Origin: Streptococcus suis 10581
GTDB lineage: Bacteria > Bacillota > Bacilli > Lactobacillales > Streptococcaceae
Length of the DNA stretch: 51,305 bases
NCBI GenBank assembly: GCA_000440235.1
Contig: ALKQ01000091.1
Span: 1 to 51,305, forward strand
Direction: 5' to 3'
Shown here: positions 37,864 to 47,120 of the stretch, in pieces
Position numbering within the stretch: the stretch's first letter is position 1
Layout: the number at the start of each line of letters is the position of its first letter
The notes under the pieces: model-generated
Seen by the model: the letters and a program-made list of their open reading frames with translations, nothing else
The model's database searches: none
Told to the model about the DNA's origin: nothing
Program-made: the position numbers and the translations under genes

Positions 37864-39351
37864 CTATATTTGTGTGTAGAACCCAACGCTTACAGCAAAA
37901 ATTAATAAAAAACTATTCATGTACTGTAGAATTGTCACAAAATTTTCTCCATCAGCAGTATTTTTTATCATTAATCCAGTAGACTTTCTTAACCAGTCTC
38001 CCAAAAAGAGCGGTATAAAGCACATCATTAAATAATAGTACCGACCTTGTACCCCTCCAACCATAATATTGCCTGGTTGATAAACACGAATGTCTCCTGT
38101 AATTGCAAATATAATTAATACCGATATTCCTAACAGTAATATAAAACTAAAATATTTAAAAAATACTGGGACTTTTATCCTAGTCCTTAAAGCTACCATA
38201 AACATGGAAAATAAAAATGAAATAATCATTGATACATTTAGTAATGCTGACTGATGTGAAACATACTGTAGCGGTTGCTTTACAAAGTTATCTAAAATTG
38301 CAACAGGAGCATTAATAAGTGTTCTAAAAATTGGAAGCGGATGTAATAAAAAATACAAAATCCCTGGACTATTAGCTGTTACAGAACCCTCAACATTAAA
38401 CAGTTTTATTATTCCTGCATACATCAATGCTAGAAGAAAAGTAATTCCGAACATTCCAAAGCTAAATAATTTTGCTTTTTTTGAATCATAGTACTTATTT
38501 GGTAAAGCTAAAATCATAGTCCCTGCTAAGACTAATGGAAACTTAGAAAAGGCGAAAAGTAACACGATCGCCTGGAAACGAATGGCATAATTAATTGTAA
38601 TTTTTTCTTTATTTGCAAGAACGTTTGTTAGCATTGCTAAGATTAACAAACTGGCCCCATAATATAGATAATCATAGTGATAGCCTGATATAACATAAAC
38701 TGCAGATGATAAAGTTCCCATCAAATAAAGTAATTCCTGATAAACTTTACTAATTCGCAAAGCAAAAAATACAAGAAGAGCATAGGCTAAAACATGGAAG
38801 AGTCTTCCCAAATAATAAGAAATATAAACTTTATTTGATACAAGACGTCCAACAGTCCACCCAATCGCCCCTGGAATAAAAGCAGGGTTGTCAAATCCTT
38901 TGGGTTGCCCTGAAACTTCACTTTCTTGATGTTCTACGCTATACCAGTAGTCATCTCCTTTATAGTTGGCTTGATTCCTAATCCCATCATGTAGAAATAC
39001 CGAATCATAATCCTTCAATTCTTCTCGAGAATATTTAAAAAGAAAACTATCTGAAATTCCAATAGCATTCGATAAATGAGATTCTTCATCCAGTGCATAT
39101 TGAACCGGTCGAATTAAAGCAATAACTGTTCCGAATGATAAAATCAGGAAAAATGCATTTTTGGCTAATTTTTCTGTATTTTTTAAATCGACATTTAAAA
39201 AATAAAAAACAATCGCGATTATAATATACCAAAAATTTTGATTGATTTTAAATTCAAACAATATTGGTAATGTTAATTGTGCAAAAAAAACCAGAAAAAT
39301 CCCTAAAAAAATATTACGTAGCTTTTCTATCAACAAACTATTTGTCAGCAT
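37864..39351 (-). CDS. DUF2142 polytopic membrane protein, probable GT-C type
   Basis: 495 residues from the ATG at 39351, chosen because GAGAGG lies upstream and it begins just after the preceding gene's stop; a frame from 39396 overlaps that gene. About 11-12 membrane segments and a large extracellular loop after the second cluster, with YALDEESHLSNAIGISD. This Asp/Glu-containing loop is typical of DUF2142 and of GT-C enzymes using lipid-phosphate sugars. It may attach the side-chain sugar or polymerise the unit on the outer face. AT-rich. Confidence 0.78.
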   Translation of the reverse strand: MLTNSLLIEKLRNIFLGIFLVFFAQLTLPILFEFKINQNFWYIIIAIVFYFLNVDLKNTEKLAKNAFFLILSFGTVIALIRPVQYALDEESHLSNAIGISDSFLFKYSREELKDYDSVFLHDGIRNQANYKGDDYWYSVEHQESEVSGQPKGFDNPAFIPGAIGWTVGRLVSNKVYISYYLGRLFHVLAYALLVFFALRISKVYQELLYLMGTLSSAVYVISGYHYDYLYYGASLLILAMLTNVLANKEKITINYAIRFQAIVLLFAFSKFPLVLAGTMILALPNKYYDSKKAKLFSFGMFGITFLLALMYAGIIKLFNVEGSVTANSPGILYFLLHPLPIFRTLINAPVAILDNFVKQPLQYVSHQSALLNVSMIISFLFSMFMVALRTRIKVPVFFKYFSFILLLGISVLIIFAITGDIRVYQPGNIMVGGVQGRYYYLMMCFIPLFLGDWLRKSTGLMIKNTADGENFVTILQYMNSFLLIFAVSVGFYTQI

Positions 39352-39358
39352 ATCTGAT

Positions 39359-40336
39359 TCAACCTCTCTTCTTCTCCAATGAATAGCGTGAAACATCTTG
39401 ATTCAGCCCAACAAGGTTAGCTTGGCGAATGCCTCGCCATTTTTCGATATGAAATAAAGGATTAATCGCCAACCAATACAACTTTCTTTTCAAACTATAA
39501 TCACGATCTGATAATATTTTTATACTATCTTTGTAACTTCCTCTCAAGACTTGTTTTATTACTGAGAAAACGGAAACTTTATTTGTTACACCACTATTCA
39601 AACGAACATTATAAGTTTCGTCAAAAATGCGTTGCCTATATTCTGACAAGCGAACATCATTTGAATGTTCTACAATTGCCTTTGAGTTATAAACTTTGAT
39701 ATATCCTGCATCCAAAATATCTTTACCATATTCATAATCTTCAGAATAAGCAACATCACGATAGCCTATTTTTTCTATTAAAAATTTCCGCGGAGCCGCA
39801 GAGCAAACATCACTATAAAATGACTCTTTCGTATATTGCCCTTTTTTACTTTCATCAAATCTTTGCCAGAAAGTCAACGAATCAGATACGCCCTGTTCAT
39901 TAAATACCGCTAGAATATCGTACTTCATGGCTGGAAAACAGTAATGACGTGGTTTTTGATTTCCTAATACGGCCACGATATCCGAGTGCATCGCAAAGGG
40001 TCTTACCATTTCCGCCAACCACTGCTCATTATGAGGAACTGCGTCTTGAGTAAGATAGACCATTATTTCACCTTGACTAATCTCAGCAGCCATTTGGCGA
40101 GTTTTCCCATGCGAAAATTCTTCCTTTGATAAATGAAGAAGACGGAGATTACCGTATTTTTCAGAAAAATGATTGATAATTGCAACCGAATTATCAGAAG
40201 AACCTGAATCTGTTATTAGAACATCCCACTTAAAATCTGTGACTTGACGGTATAAAGCAGATAAGGTTTCTTCTAAATGGTCCCGTTCTCCGTTATAAAC
40301 TGGAATAAATACCGTCGCTTTCAATTGATCAGCCAT
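39359..40336 (-). CDS. rhamnosyltransferase-like GT2
   Basis: 325 residues. FIPVYNGERDHLEETLSALYRQ, ITDSGSSDNSV, KEEFSHGKTRQMAAEIS, LTQDAVPHNEQWL and YSEDYEYGKDILDAGY match the RfbF/rhamnosyltransferase branch of GT2. The C-terminal ~110 residues are helical and basic, perhaps membrane-associated. It overlaps the upstream GT4 gene by eight bases. Probably extends the rhamnan backbone. Confidence 0.83.
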   Translation of the reverse strand: MADQLKATVFIPVYNGERDHLEETLSALYRQVTDFKWDVLITDSGSSDNSVAIINHFSEKYGNLRLLHLSKEEFSHGKTRQMAAEISQGEIMVYLTQDAVPHNEQWLAEMVRPFAMHSDIVAVLGNQKPRHYCFPAMKYDILAVFNEQGVSDSLTFWQRFDESKKGQYTKESFYSDVCSAAPRKFLIEKIGYRDVAYSEDYEYGKDILDAGYIKVYNSKAIVEHSNDVRLSEYRQRIFDETYNVRLNSGVTNKVSVFSVIKQVLRGSYKDSIKILSDRDYSLKRKLYWLAINPLFHIEKWRGIRQANLVGLNQDVSRYSLEKKRG

Positions 40337-41576
40337 TCAAAACCTCTCGACGAATAATCATTTCAACTTTTTTATAACTCTCTTCCCAGGATAGTCCCGT
40401 ATATTTATCGCTCATTTCTTTAGCATGTTCATTGATATCCGAACGCTCAACAGCCTGGCAAAGTTTTTCCGCTAGGGCCACAGGATAGGCTTCTGTATAG
40501 AGAATATCATCAATTTCACCAAGTACCATACGATTATTATCCCCATCATTCATGACTGGTACACAACCAGCCACCAAAAGTTCCAATGGTAATAATGAAA
40601 CATTTGTTAAAGAGAGAACAAGACAAGCTACACTTTCGTGATAAACCTCTGCTAATTGCGCCTTATTTAAAATACCGCGGTCAACGAATTCAAAAGGAAT
40701 ATCATAATTAGACATATCTTGACCAAAGAATTCGATTTCGTATTCCGGATGACGTTCTTTAAAAATTTTCAAAGCCATTACTCCGATTTCAAATCCCCTA
40801 CGCTCCGTATGGGCACGAGCATAAAATGCAATTTTCTTCTTTTTAACGATCGGGGATTTTGGCTTATAAATATCAATATCCGCACCAAAATCAAAGTAGT
40901 CCGATTGCATCCCATATTGTCCAACTTTATTTACAAGCCATTTTCCTGCGGTAATGCCATAAAAACCAAATTTATAGGTTGCTTCAGCTAACATATAACG
41001 CGAGCCTACTCCAAAGAATACTGGTTCAAAATCTTGAACAAAGTAAAACTTATGTAAACGTTCCCCTTGAAGATTGAAGACTGCATAAGCAGTTTCCCAA
41101 CTTGTTGCAAATACAAGGTCTTGATTTTTAAAATCCTCTAACTCTTCAACATCAACATCAATACCATAAGAACGCGAAAAAATATCTTGTGCTTCTTTGG
41201 CTGATTGAGGAATTGTGTTGTTATGATAGATATAAAATGTTATATGATGTCCTTGACTTTGTAAATATTTTACAAAACGTGAGATAGTCGTATGCCCGCC
41301 TCCGCCTGGTCCAACTGGTGGAGATACCCAAGCAATATTTAGAAAGTCTTTATCTAACTTTTCTGGTTTGATATATGGATAATTGATATAGTCTGCAGTA
41401 GCTAGATCGACAAATTGTGGCATTTGTGGCAGAGTATTCATATCAATTTTTGAAGGTACACTTCCTCCAACTTGGATGTTCTGTCCAGTTGAGGTCAACT
41501 GTTGATAAACTTTTCGACTAACAGCGCGCAAGCCTTCATTCTTGTATGTCCTAAAGACTTTTCCGAAAATGTTCAT
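40329..41576 (-). CDS. WsaF-like GT4 rhamnosyltransferase
   Basis: 415 residues. Central IAWVSPPVGPGGGGHTTISRF, KFYFVQDFEPVFF, the C-domain KIAFYARAHTERRGFEIGVMAL and VSLLPLELLVAGCVPVMNDGDNN (retaining GT4 Glu region). This resembles WsaF, which builds polyrhamnose in the Geobacillus S-layer glycan. In the rhamnan loci I know from S. mutans and S. pyogenes this position is held by RgpE/F or GacE-G, and no RgpF-type protein is in this window, so the backbone linkage may differ. Start with no overlap to the upstream gene. Confidence 0.8.
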   Translation of the reverse strand: MNIFGKVFRTYKNEGLRAVSRKVYQQLTSTGQNIQVGGSVPSKIDMNTLPQMPQFVDLATADYINYPYIKPEKLDKDFLNIAWVSPPVGPGGGGHTTISRFVKYLQSQGHHITFYIYHNNTIPQSAKEAQDIFSRSYGIDVDVEELEDFKNQDLVFATSWETAYAVFNLQGERLHKFYFVQDFEPVFFGVGSRYMLAEATYKFGFYGITAGKWLVNKVGQYGMQSDYFDFGADIDIYKPKSPIVKKKKIAFYARAHTERRGFEIGVMALKIFKERHPEYEIEFFGQDMSNYDIPFEFVDRGILNKAQLAEVYHESVACLVLSLTNVSLLPLELLVAGCVPVMNDGDNNRMVLGEIDDILYTEAYPVALAEKLCQAVERSDINEHAKEMSDKYTGLSWEESYKKVEMIIRREVLNG

Positions 41577-41584
41577 ATTTTCAC

Positions 41585-42793
41585 CTATCTTTTTATAATT
41601 TTTTTCAATACACTCTTCATTTCCCTAAGAGGCTTGGTTAATTTCCATGAAAGTGAGTCTTCTATTTTTTTTATTACATTTGTAAGATAGTCAATTTCAG
41701 TGGTTTTGCTAGCAATCTCATTATACAACTCCTGTTTCGCAGTATTCAAAATTGAAATTTCTTCTGCCTGCTCAGCTACTATCCGTTCAAAATCTGCTAT
41801 TCTTTCCTCATCCCAAGCAACATCACCTTCTAATAAAGCTTTCTTAAAGGTGGATGACCAAGTAAATGCGAAAATACGAATAGCCGAAATACTTAGTGGA
41901 AACTCACTCAATGGTAATGTTCGAAAAGTTGCATTATTTGAATAACCTGTAAACCCTTGTATCCGTTCTATCATTTCCTCACGAATAGTTTGATATTCTG
42001 TAGGATTTGGAAGAGGGTTATCAAGTGGATACTTCTCAGGATGTTCAATATATTCTTTATCAGTCAAACTATGTGGCAAAGTATCTAAACCACCATAACG
42101 TGCAGGTTCATATTTTTCTGAATCCTTGATTAGAAGAACAGGTGTTTCAAATGCCAATGATGGCATAAAGCAATGCAACCTTGTCGTTACAACTGCATGG
42201 GCTGATTGGTAAAGAGCTAGTATGTACTCCGCCACTTTAAAACGTTCCTCATTTTCCAAAAATGGGTAATGGTATACCGATAATTCGATAACTTCACGTT
42301 TAGTTGATTCTCGCATTTTTTTAACGACATCTTTAGGAACATCTACAGCTAAAATGAAGTCTTGTTTCTTAATGTCCGGATCACGCTGCAAAGTTAAAGT
42401 GACACATCCGGAAAAATAGGTTTCTAATCCCTGTTGCTTGAAAAACTCTAGCGTTTGTTCATCACGCGCCCCAACAGGAACATTTTTTTTAAGAAATTCT
42501 AAACTTTCAGTCGTTTCAAATGCCTCTCTAACCGCATCATCCTTCACACTAACATGTATAGAAGTCAGAAGCGGTTTTAAAAGGTCACTATTCTTAGGTG
42601 GCCATCCCTTCGGATCTCTATTATACCAACCATTCATAATTAACTTTGTTGGTTGATTTGGTTCCCACTCCGCCAACTTATCCCTATCAACATACTCATC
42701 AATGCGTGGTAGGAAACGTCTAGCGGCGATGCTTTGAACTTCATCACCAATATTCTCTGTTGAATAATTTAATAGTGCGAACTTATATTCCAT
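41585..42793 (-). CDS. polysaccharide pyruvyl-transferase-like protein with coiled-coil tail
   Basis: 402 residues. The N-terminal ~295 residues fit the polysaccharide pyruvyl transferase family: LLNYSTENIGDEVQSIAAR, PVGARDEQTLEFF, YFSGCVTLTL, and HAVVTTRLHCFMPSLAF with ILLIKDSEKY. Residues about 320-375 are a coiled coil (ERIVAEQAEEISILNTAKQELYNEIASKTTEIDYL), and the tail SLSWKLTKPLREMKSVLKKI is a motif common at the ends of polysaccharide glycosyltransferases. It may add pyruvate ketals to the polymer, or act as a chain-length or scaffold protein. It sits between rgpD and the GT4 gene. Confidence 0.78.
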   Translation of the reverse strand: MEYKFALLNYSTENIGDEVQSIAARRFLPRIDEYVDRDKLAEWEPNQPTKLIMNGWYNRDPKGWPPKNSDLLKPLLTSIHVSVKDDAVREAFETTESLEFLKKNVPVGARDEQTLEFFKQQGLETYFSGCVTLTLQRDPDIKKQDFILAVDVPKDVVKKMRESTKREVIELSVYHYPFLENEERFKVAEYILALYQSAHAVVTTRLHCFMPSLAFETPVLLIKDSEKYEPARYGGLDTLPHSLTDKEYIEHPEKYPLDNPLPNPTEYQTIREEMIERIQGFTGYSNNATFRTLPLSEFPLSISAIRIFAFTWSSTFKKALLEGDVAWDEERIADFERIVAEQAEEISILNTAKQELYNEIASKTTEIDYLTNVIKKIEDSLSWKLTKPLREMKSVLKKIIKR

Positions 42794-42801
42794 ACCATCT
42801 C

Positions 42802-44025
42802 CTAAATTTCACTCCAAGTGCCTTGAGCATTAAATTGACCACTGCGAGCAACATTTGCTTCCACAATATTTATCTTAGGCGGATTTCCTTCCATTGTGAT
42901 ATCTTCATATCCAAGAAGTTCACGTGTATCACTCCAAAATGAAACATTTACAGAATATTCACCCTTGATAAATTGTGATGCTGGAATTCTGCACTCAGCT
43001 AGATATTCACCTTCTTCTTTACTCAGAAAAGCCATATCTGCTATACTTCCAATTCCTGCAACCAGATTATCACCGTAATCTCTAAAAGAAGTTCCTATAG
43101 TAAAGGTTAAAGGCTTATTTACTTTATATTTCACCTCGACCAAAATATCATCCGTTAGATAAAAAGTATCGGTTGCTTTGCTCGAATTTTTGGTTCGAAT
43201 TGATAAAACATCAATACTATTTTTCCGCTGTTCACCTTTTTCTACAGTTTCTCCTTCAACTTTCTTACTATCGGTTCGGTGCTCTACATTACGTAAGGTA
43301 TATTTTCCAGCAACCATATTGGGATCGCCAATGATAGAAATTTCTCCCGAATCAATCATCATGGCCTTTGTACAAAAACGTTGCACAGATGCCATATCAT
43401 GAGTGACTAAAATAACTGTTTTCTTTTGTTTTTTTAGACTGGCAAAATACTCAAAACATTTTCTCTGAAAAGCTTCATCCCCTACAGCCAAGACTTCATC
43501 AAGCACCAAGATGTCACCTTCTGCCTTTATAGCAATTGAAAAAGCCAAACGTACCTGCATACCGCTCGAATAATTCTTTAATTTCTGATCCATGAATTCT
43601 TCAAGTTCAGCAAACTCTACGATGTCATCATACATGGCGTCAATTTCTGACCGAGTAAAACCAAGAAGGGCTCCGTTCAAATAAATATTCTCTCTCCCTG
43701 TTAGCTCCGGATTGAACCCAACTCCTAGTTCTATGAAGGGAACAAGTGTACCATTTACGCTTACTTTTCCTTTTTCAGGAACATAGATTTGTGAAATAAT
43801 TTTCAATAGTGTAGATTTCCCTGAACCATTTCTACCAACAATTCCAAAAAAATCCCCTTTTTCTACTTCAAAAGATATATCTTTCAGCACCTGCTGCTCT
43901 TTATAGCCTTTGATTCCTCTAAAATAGTTTACCAATGTCGTTCTCAAACTTTGAGTTGATTCGGTTGGTAGTTTAAAAGTCTTGCTTACTGACTCAACTT
44001 TCAATGCAATTTCTTTGTTTGACAT
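42802..44025 (-). CDS. rgpD: polysaccharide ABC exporter ATPase (RgpD)
   Basis: 407 residues. Walker A GRNGSGKST, signature NYSSGMQVRLAFSIA, Walker B DILVLDEVLAVGD, H-loop VTHDM. The C-terminal ~160 residues (after about 245) form a Wzt-like carbohydrate-binding domain (DILVEVKYKVNKPLTFTIGTSFRD, GEYSVNVSFWSDTRELL), which in related exporters recognises the finished chain end. It works with RgpC, whose gene overlaps it by one base. Confidence 0.92.
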   Translation of the reverse strand: MSNKEIALKVESVSKTFKLPTESTQSLRTTLVNYFRGIKGYKEQQVLKDISFEVEKGDFFGIVGRNGSGKSTLLKIISQIYVPEKGKVSVNGTLVPFIELGVGFNPELTGRENIYLNGALLGFTRSEIDAMYDDIVEFAELEEFMDQKLKNYSSGMQVRLAFSIAIKAEGDILVLDEVLAVGDEAFQRKCFEYFASLKKQKKTVILVTHDMASVQRFCTKAMMIDSGEISIIGDPNMVAGKYTLRNVEHRTDSKKVEGETVEKGEQRKNSIDVLSIRTKNSSKATDTFYLTDDILVEVKYKVNKPLTFTIGTSFRDYGDNLVAGIGSIADMAFLSKEEGEYLAECRIPASQFIKGEYSVNVSFWSDTRELLGYEDITMEGNPPKINIVEANVARSGQFNAQGTWSEI

Positions 44026-44831
44026 TATAAAATCTCCGCAAATTTCTTAGAATCCTTTTTAAAGATTGTATATCCAATAATGAATACTGCAATAGATATG
44101 AGATATGGAATAGCTACCATCCATTTGTTGTCATAAATATCCCATGAAATTGTCGCCCCATCAAAGACAATGTGATGTCGAAGGTCTTGTACAACTTGAG
44201 CAATAGGATTCATCATCATAATCTTGGCTACCCCAGTATGCCCTCTTTGTATGATATAGGTGATGGAGTAAATAATTGGTGTCGAGTACATCCCTGCTTG
44301 CAAGACTACTTCCCAAATCGGTCCCATATCACGATATTTTACAAAAAAGCTAGACAAAATGAATGCCAGTCCAGTTGCCAAAGTAATTAACTCTACAAAT
44401 GCTGGCAATAACATCAACACACCAAAATCAAGCTGTACACCATTGATAATGGCGAAAAGCATAACTACTGCAATATTTATTCCATAGTTGATTGCCGCAC
44501 CAATAATTGATGAAATAACTATAATCTCTTTAGGAAAGCTAATTTTACGTAACAAATCCCCTCGTGCTGCAATAGATAGCATTCCCATGTTAGTTGCCTC
44601 AGTAAAAAAATTCCAAGTTACCATCCCAAGCAGTAAGCTTACTGCATAATGAGGTGTCCCATCATCAAATTTTAAGAAGCGTACAAAAACCAAATACATA
44701 ATTGTAAACATCATGAATGGTTTTAGGATTGACCACAGGTGACCAATCAAAGAACCTTGATAACGCAGTTTAAAATCAGTTTTAACCATCTCTCTTAAGA
44801 GAATTTGGTTTTCTTTATTTAATAAATTCAT
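44025..44831 (-). CDS. rgpC: polysaccharide ABC exporter permease (RgpC)
   Basis: 268 residues, six predicted membrane segments, ABC-2 type: LLREMVKTDFKLRYQGSLIGHLWSILKPFMMFTIMYLVF at the N-terminus is the amphipathic start seen in Wzm/TagG proteins. It exports undecaprenyl-pyrophosphate-linked rhamnan with RgpD. It starts two bases after the rgpB stop. Confidence 0.92.
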   Translation of the reverse strand: MNLLNKENQILLREMVKTDFKLRYQGSLIGHLWSILKPFMMFTIMYLVFVRFLKFDDGTPHYAVSLLLGMVTWNFFTEATNMGMLSIAARGDLLRKISFPKEIIVISSIIGAAINYGINIAVVMLFAIINGVQLDFGVLMLLPAFVELITLATGLAFILSSFFVKYRDMGPIWEVVLQAGMYSTPIIYSITYIIQRGHTGVAKIMMMNPIAQVVQDLRHHIVFDGATISWDIYDNKWMVAIPYLISIAVFIIGYTIFKKDSKKFAEIL

Positions 44832-44833
44832 AA

Positions 44834-45763
44834 CTATTCCTTATAAGCAAATTTTGTAATAATGAGTGTTGTAAATACCAATGTATGGAAAGCCTTATTT
44901 TTCCTCAATCCATATTTTTTCAAAATCCTGAATCGTTCCAGCATTGGTTTATCCATAATGGTTACAAATGCTTCAATTAATTCTCTATTTAACTGAGATA
45001 GAGGCATTTGTAGTAAGTGTCGGGCTTGTTTTTGACTATTTTTTATCAAATCCCAATAGACAGCAAATAAAATATGAGGGCGAATCCATTTTTTAAAGCG
45101 TTTTGAGAGTGTTCGAGCCCCTAAAACATTATCAGAATGCTGGCGGTACAGTTCCCCTGGTTGATCAATAAATACCAAATTTCCAAAGGCTGACGCAAGC
45201 AGGGCCAGATACCAATCATGCATCAAAATATCCTCAGTTACTTGCCACATTTCAGCAAGATGATGATTAATCATGGCGACACCGCCAGTTACCGTATTCT
45301 CAGTCAACTCTTGCACCAATTCCGTATTGGCATGATGAGATTGAGATTTTACCATGCTTTCTGCCATAACTTCTAGATTTTGATTGACAACTTTGAGGTC
45401 CATATAAACCATCAATGGCAAATTTGTTGGATAGGCTTGTGCTTTTTTCAGGCTAATTTCCAGTTTATTTGGTAGCCAAACATCATCTTGGTCACTGAAA
45501 AAATAGAAATCAGCAGTATCATAATGAACTAGCCTATGAAAACTTTTGATGACACCGAGATTTTCGTCTGTCTCAACATCTATGAAACGAATTCGCTGAT
45601 CTTGTTCAACAAAATCTTTAATAATCTCTCTAGTTCGATCACTGGAACCATCATCACGAATGAATAGTGTCCAGTCTGTGTATGACTGTTCTTGGATAGA
45701 GCGAATTTGCTCAGCTAAGAACTGTTGACCATTGTAGGTCGACATGAGTATGTTTACTTTCAT
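44834..45763 (-). CDS. rgpB: rhamnosyltransferase RgpB (GT2)
   Basis: 309 residues. VNILMSTYNGQQFLAEQIRSIQEQSY, FIRDDGSSDRTREI, FFSDQDDVWLPNKLEIS (metal-binding DxD) and MHDWYLALLASAFGN. It matches RgpB, an alpha-L-rhamnosyltransferase that elongates the rhamnan primer. It overlaps rgpA by four bases (ATGA), as in other streptococci. Confidence 0.9.
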   Translation of the reverse strand: MKVNILMSTYNGQQFLAEQIRSIQEQSYTDWTLFIRDDGSSDRTREIIKDFVEQDQRIRFIDVETDENLGVIKSFHRLVHYDTADFYFFSDQDDVWLPNKLEISLKKAQAYPTNLPLMVYMDLKVVNQNLEVMAESMVKSQSHHANTELVQELTENTVTGGVAMINHHLAEMWQVTEDILMHDWYLALLASAFGNLVFIDQPGELYRQHSDNVLGARTLSKRFKKWIRPHILFAVYWDLIKNSQKQARHLLQMPLSQLNRELIEAFVTIMDKPMLERFRILKKYGLRKNKAFHTLVFTTLIITKFAYKE

Positions 45764-46908
45764 TGTAAAAATAATTCCTCGTACTCTTGGACGATTTTTT
45801 CCCAGGTGTATTCATCCTTCATGTGTTTTTTCGCAATTTCTCCTAATTCCACCGCTTCAGCATTCTCATCAATTTGGTTAATTAATTGACTCAGGCTACC
45901 TGACTCCTTACTCCAATACCGAGCACCTTCTAGGGCAACTTTGCGGTTAAAATCAACACCTAAAACCAAATTTTCATTGGTTTGCGCCAGCGCTTCTAGG
46001 AGACTAGGATTGGTTCCTCCAACTTCATGTCCATGAATATAAGCTCGACATTCTTGGCGCAGATACTTAAGTAGTTCTTGGTCATATACTGTTCCTACGA
46101 ACTTAATCCGCTTATCGGATATAAAGCCTGTCTCATCTTTCAATTTTTGAAAATAGGCAGAGCCTTCATGGTTTGCAACGATGACTAAATCACGTCTCGT
46201 GTTGCTTGCCATAAACTCCTTAATTGCTATCACATAGTTATTCTCAGGTACAAAACGACCGATAATCAGATAAAATTCTTTCTCTTTAATGTTCCAATTT
46301 GTAAAATATTGGCGAACTTGTTCAGATTCTTTTGTTAACTTAGTCGGACTTAAATCTGTACCATAGGCAATAAAGCGTGTATTGGTAGCCGAGTATTCAG
46401 ATTGAATATAATCCTCAATTCCCTCATTATCAGCAATAATCAAATCAGCATATTTGACCATCATTTTTTCAGAAAATTTTAGATACCTTTGGACTGGCTT
46501 AGCCCACTTGGCCCGTTTCCATTCCAAACCATCTGGATTGACAAACAAGGTACCTCCAACAGAGTGAATCTGTTTCGCAAAAGGTACTATGAAGCCACCT
46601 ATGGTATTTCCCAAGATATAGAAAATTGGTCGCTCTATCTGCTGTTCCTTAATGATTTTAAGCGCATAAGTGATTGCCATCATATCATAAGCAATCACAC
46701 GAGCTGGTCCAAGTTTTGGTGGATTAATGGTGAAGCAATCTGCACCTAGGTAGGTCGAATGTTGGTGATGACTTGTATCCGATAAACAAGCCACATGATA
46801 ACAAATCTTCTCAGATTGCTGGTGACTGACCAATTGTTGGACAAAGGTCTCAAAGCCACCATATTTTGCTGGCAGTCCACGACTACCGATAATAAAAACG
46901 TGTTTCAT
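45760..46908 (-). CDS. rgpA: rhamnosyltransferase RgpA (GT4, DUF1972 N-terminus)
   Basis: 382 residues. Starts KHVFIIGSRGLPAKYGGFETFVQQLV, the DUF1972 signature, with ADLIIADNEGI, YLIIGRFVPENNY and the C-terminal HGHEVGGTNPSLLEALAQTN (GT4 Glu region). It should add the first rhamnose to the undecaprenyl-linked GlcNAc primer. GGAGAGG precedes the ATG. It is the first gene of the ~16-kb minus-strand locus; rmlD, which precedes it in some species, is not adjacent here. Confidence 0.92.
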   Translation of the reverse strand: MKHVFIIGSRGLPAKYGGFETFVQQLVSHQQSEKICYHVACLSDTSHHQHSTYLGADCFTINPPKLGPARVIAYDMMAITYALKIIKEQQIERPIFYILGNTIGGFIVPFAKQIHSVGGTLFVNPDGLEWKRAKWAKPVQRYLKFSEKMMVKYADLIIADNEGIEDYIQSEYSATNTRFIAYGTDLSPTKLTKESEQVRQYFTNWNIKEKEFYLIIGRFVPENNYVIAIKEFMASNTRRDLVIVANHEGSAYFQKLKDETGFISDKRIKFVGTVYDQELLKYLRQECRAYIHGHEVGGTNPSLLEALAQTNENLVLGVDFNRKVALEGARYWSKESGSLSQLINQIDENAEAVELGEIAKKHMKDEYTWEKIVQEYEELFLQ

Positions 46909-47120
46909 GAATCCTCTCCATCAAATTGCAGTTCTTTTCATTATACCATTTTTTAGTTTTTTTTCCTAATTCTATCCTAGTTTGGCTATAAAGCCTTTTC
47001 TTTTTCTACACCCTAACTCCACAGTATAGATAAAAACAAATTTTGAGTTAATAAGAAAAATTTGATATAATATGTACTGGCTTTTACATAAAAATATAAA
47101 ACTTAGAATTGTTAATAAAT
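46909..47120. promoter_or_regulatory. divergent promoter region between rgpA and the GacH-like gene
   Basis: Minus strand: extended -10 TGGTATAAT (TATAAT at 46940-46945) with no clear -35, serving rgpA. Plus strand: TTGAGT (47043-47048), 17 bases, TATAAT (47066-47071), serving the gene at 47121. The two promoters are about 120 bases apart, so both ends of the polysaccharide system could share control, although I see no operator palindrome. Confidence 0.6.

Noticed and set aside
46981..47010. GGCTATAAAGCC followed by T-rich sequence as a terminator before the GacH-like gene.
   Set aside because: The stem is only four base pairs and lies upstream of the promoter, so it is not a convincing terminator.
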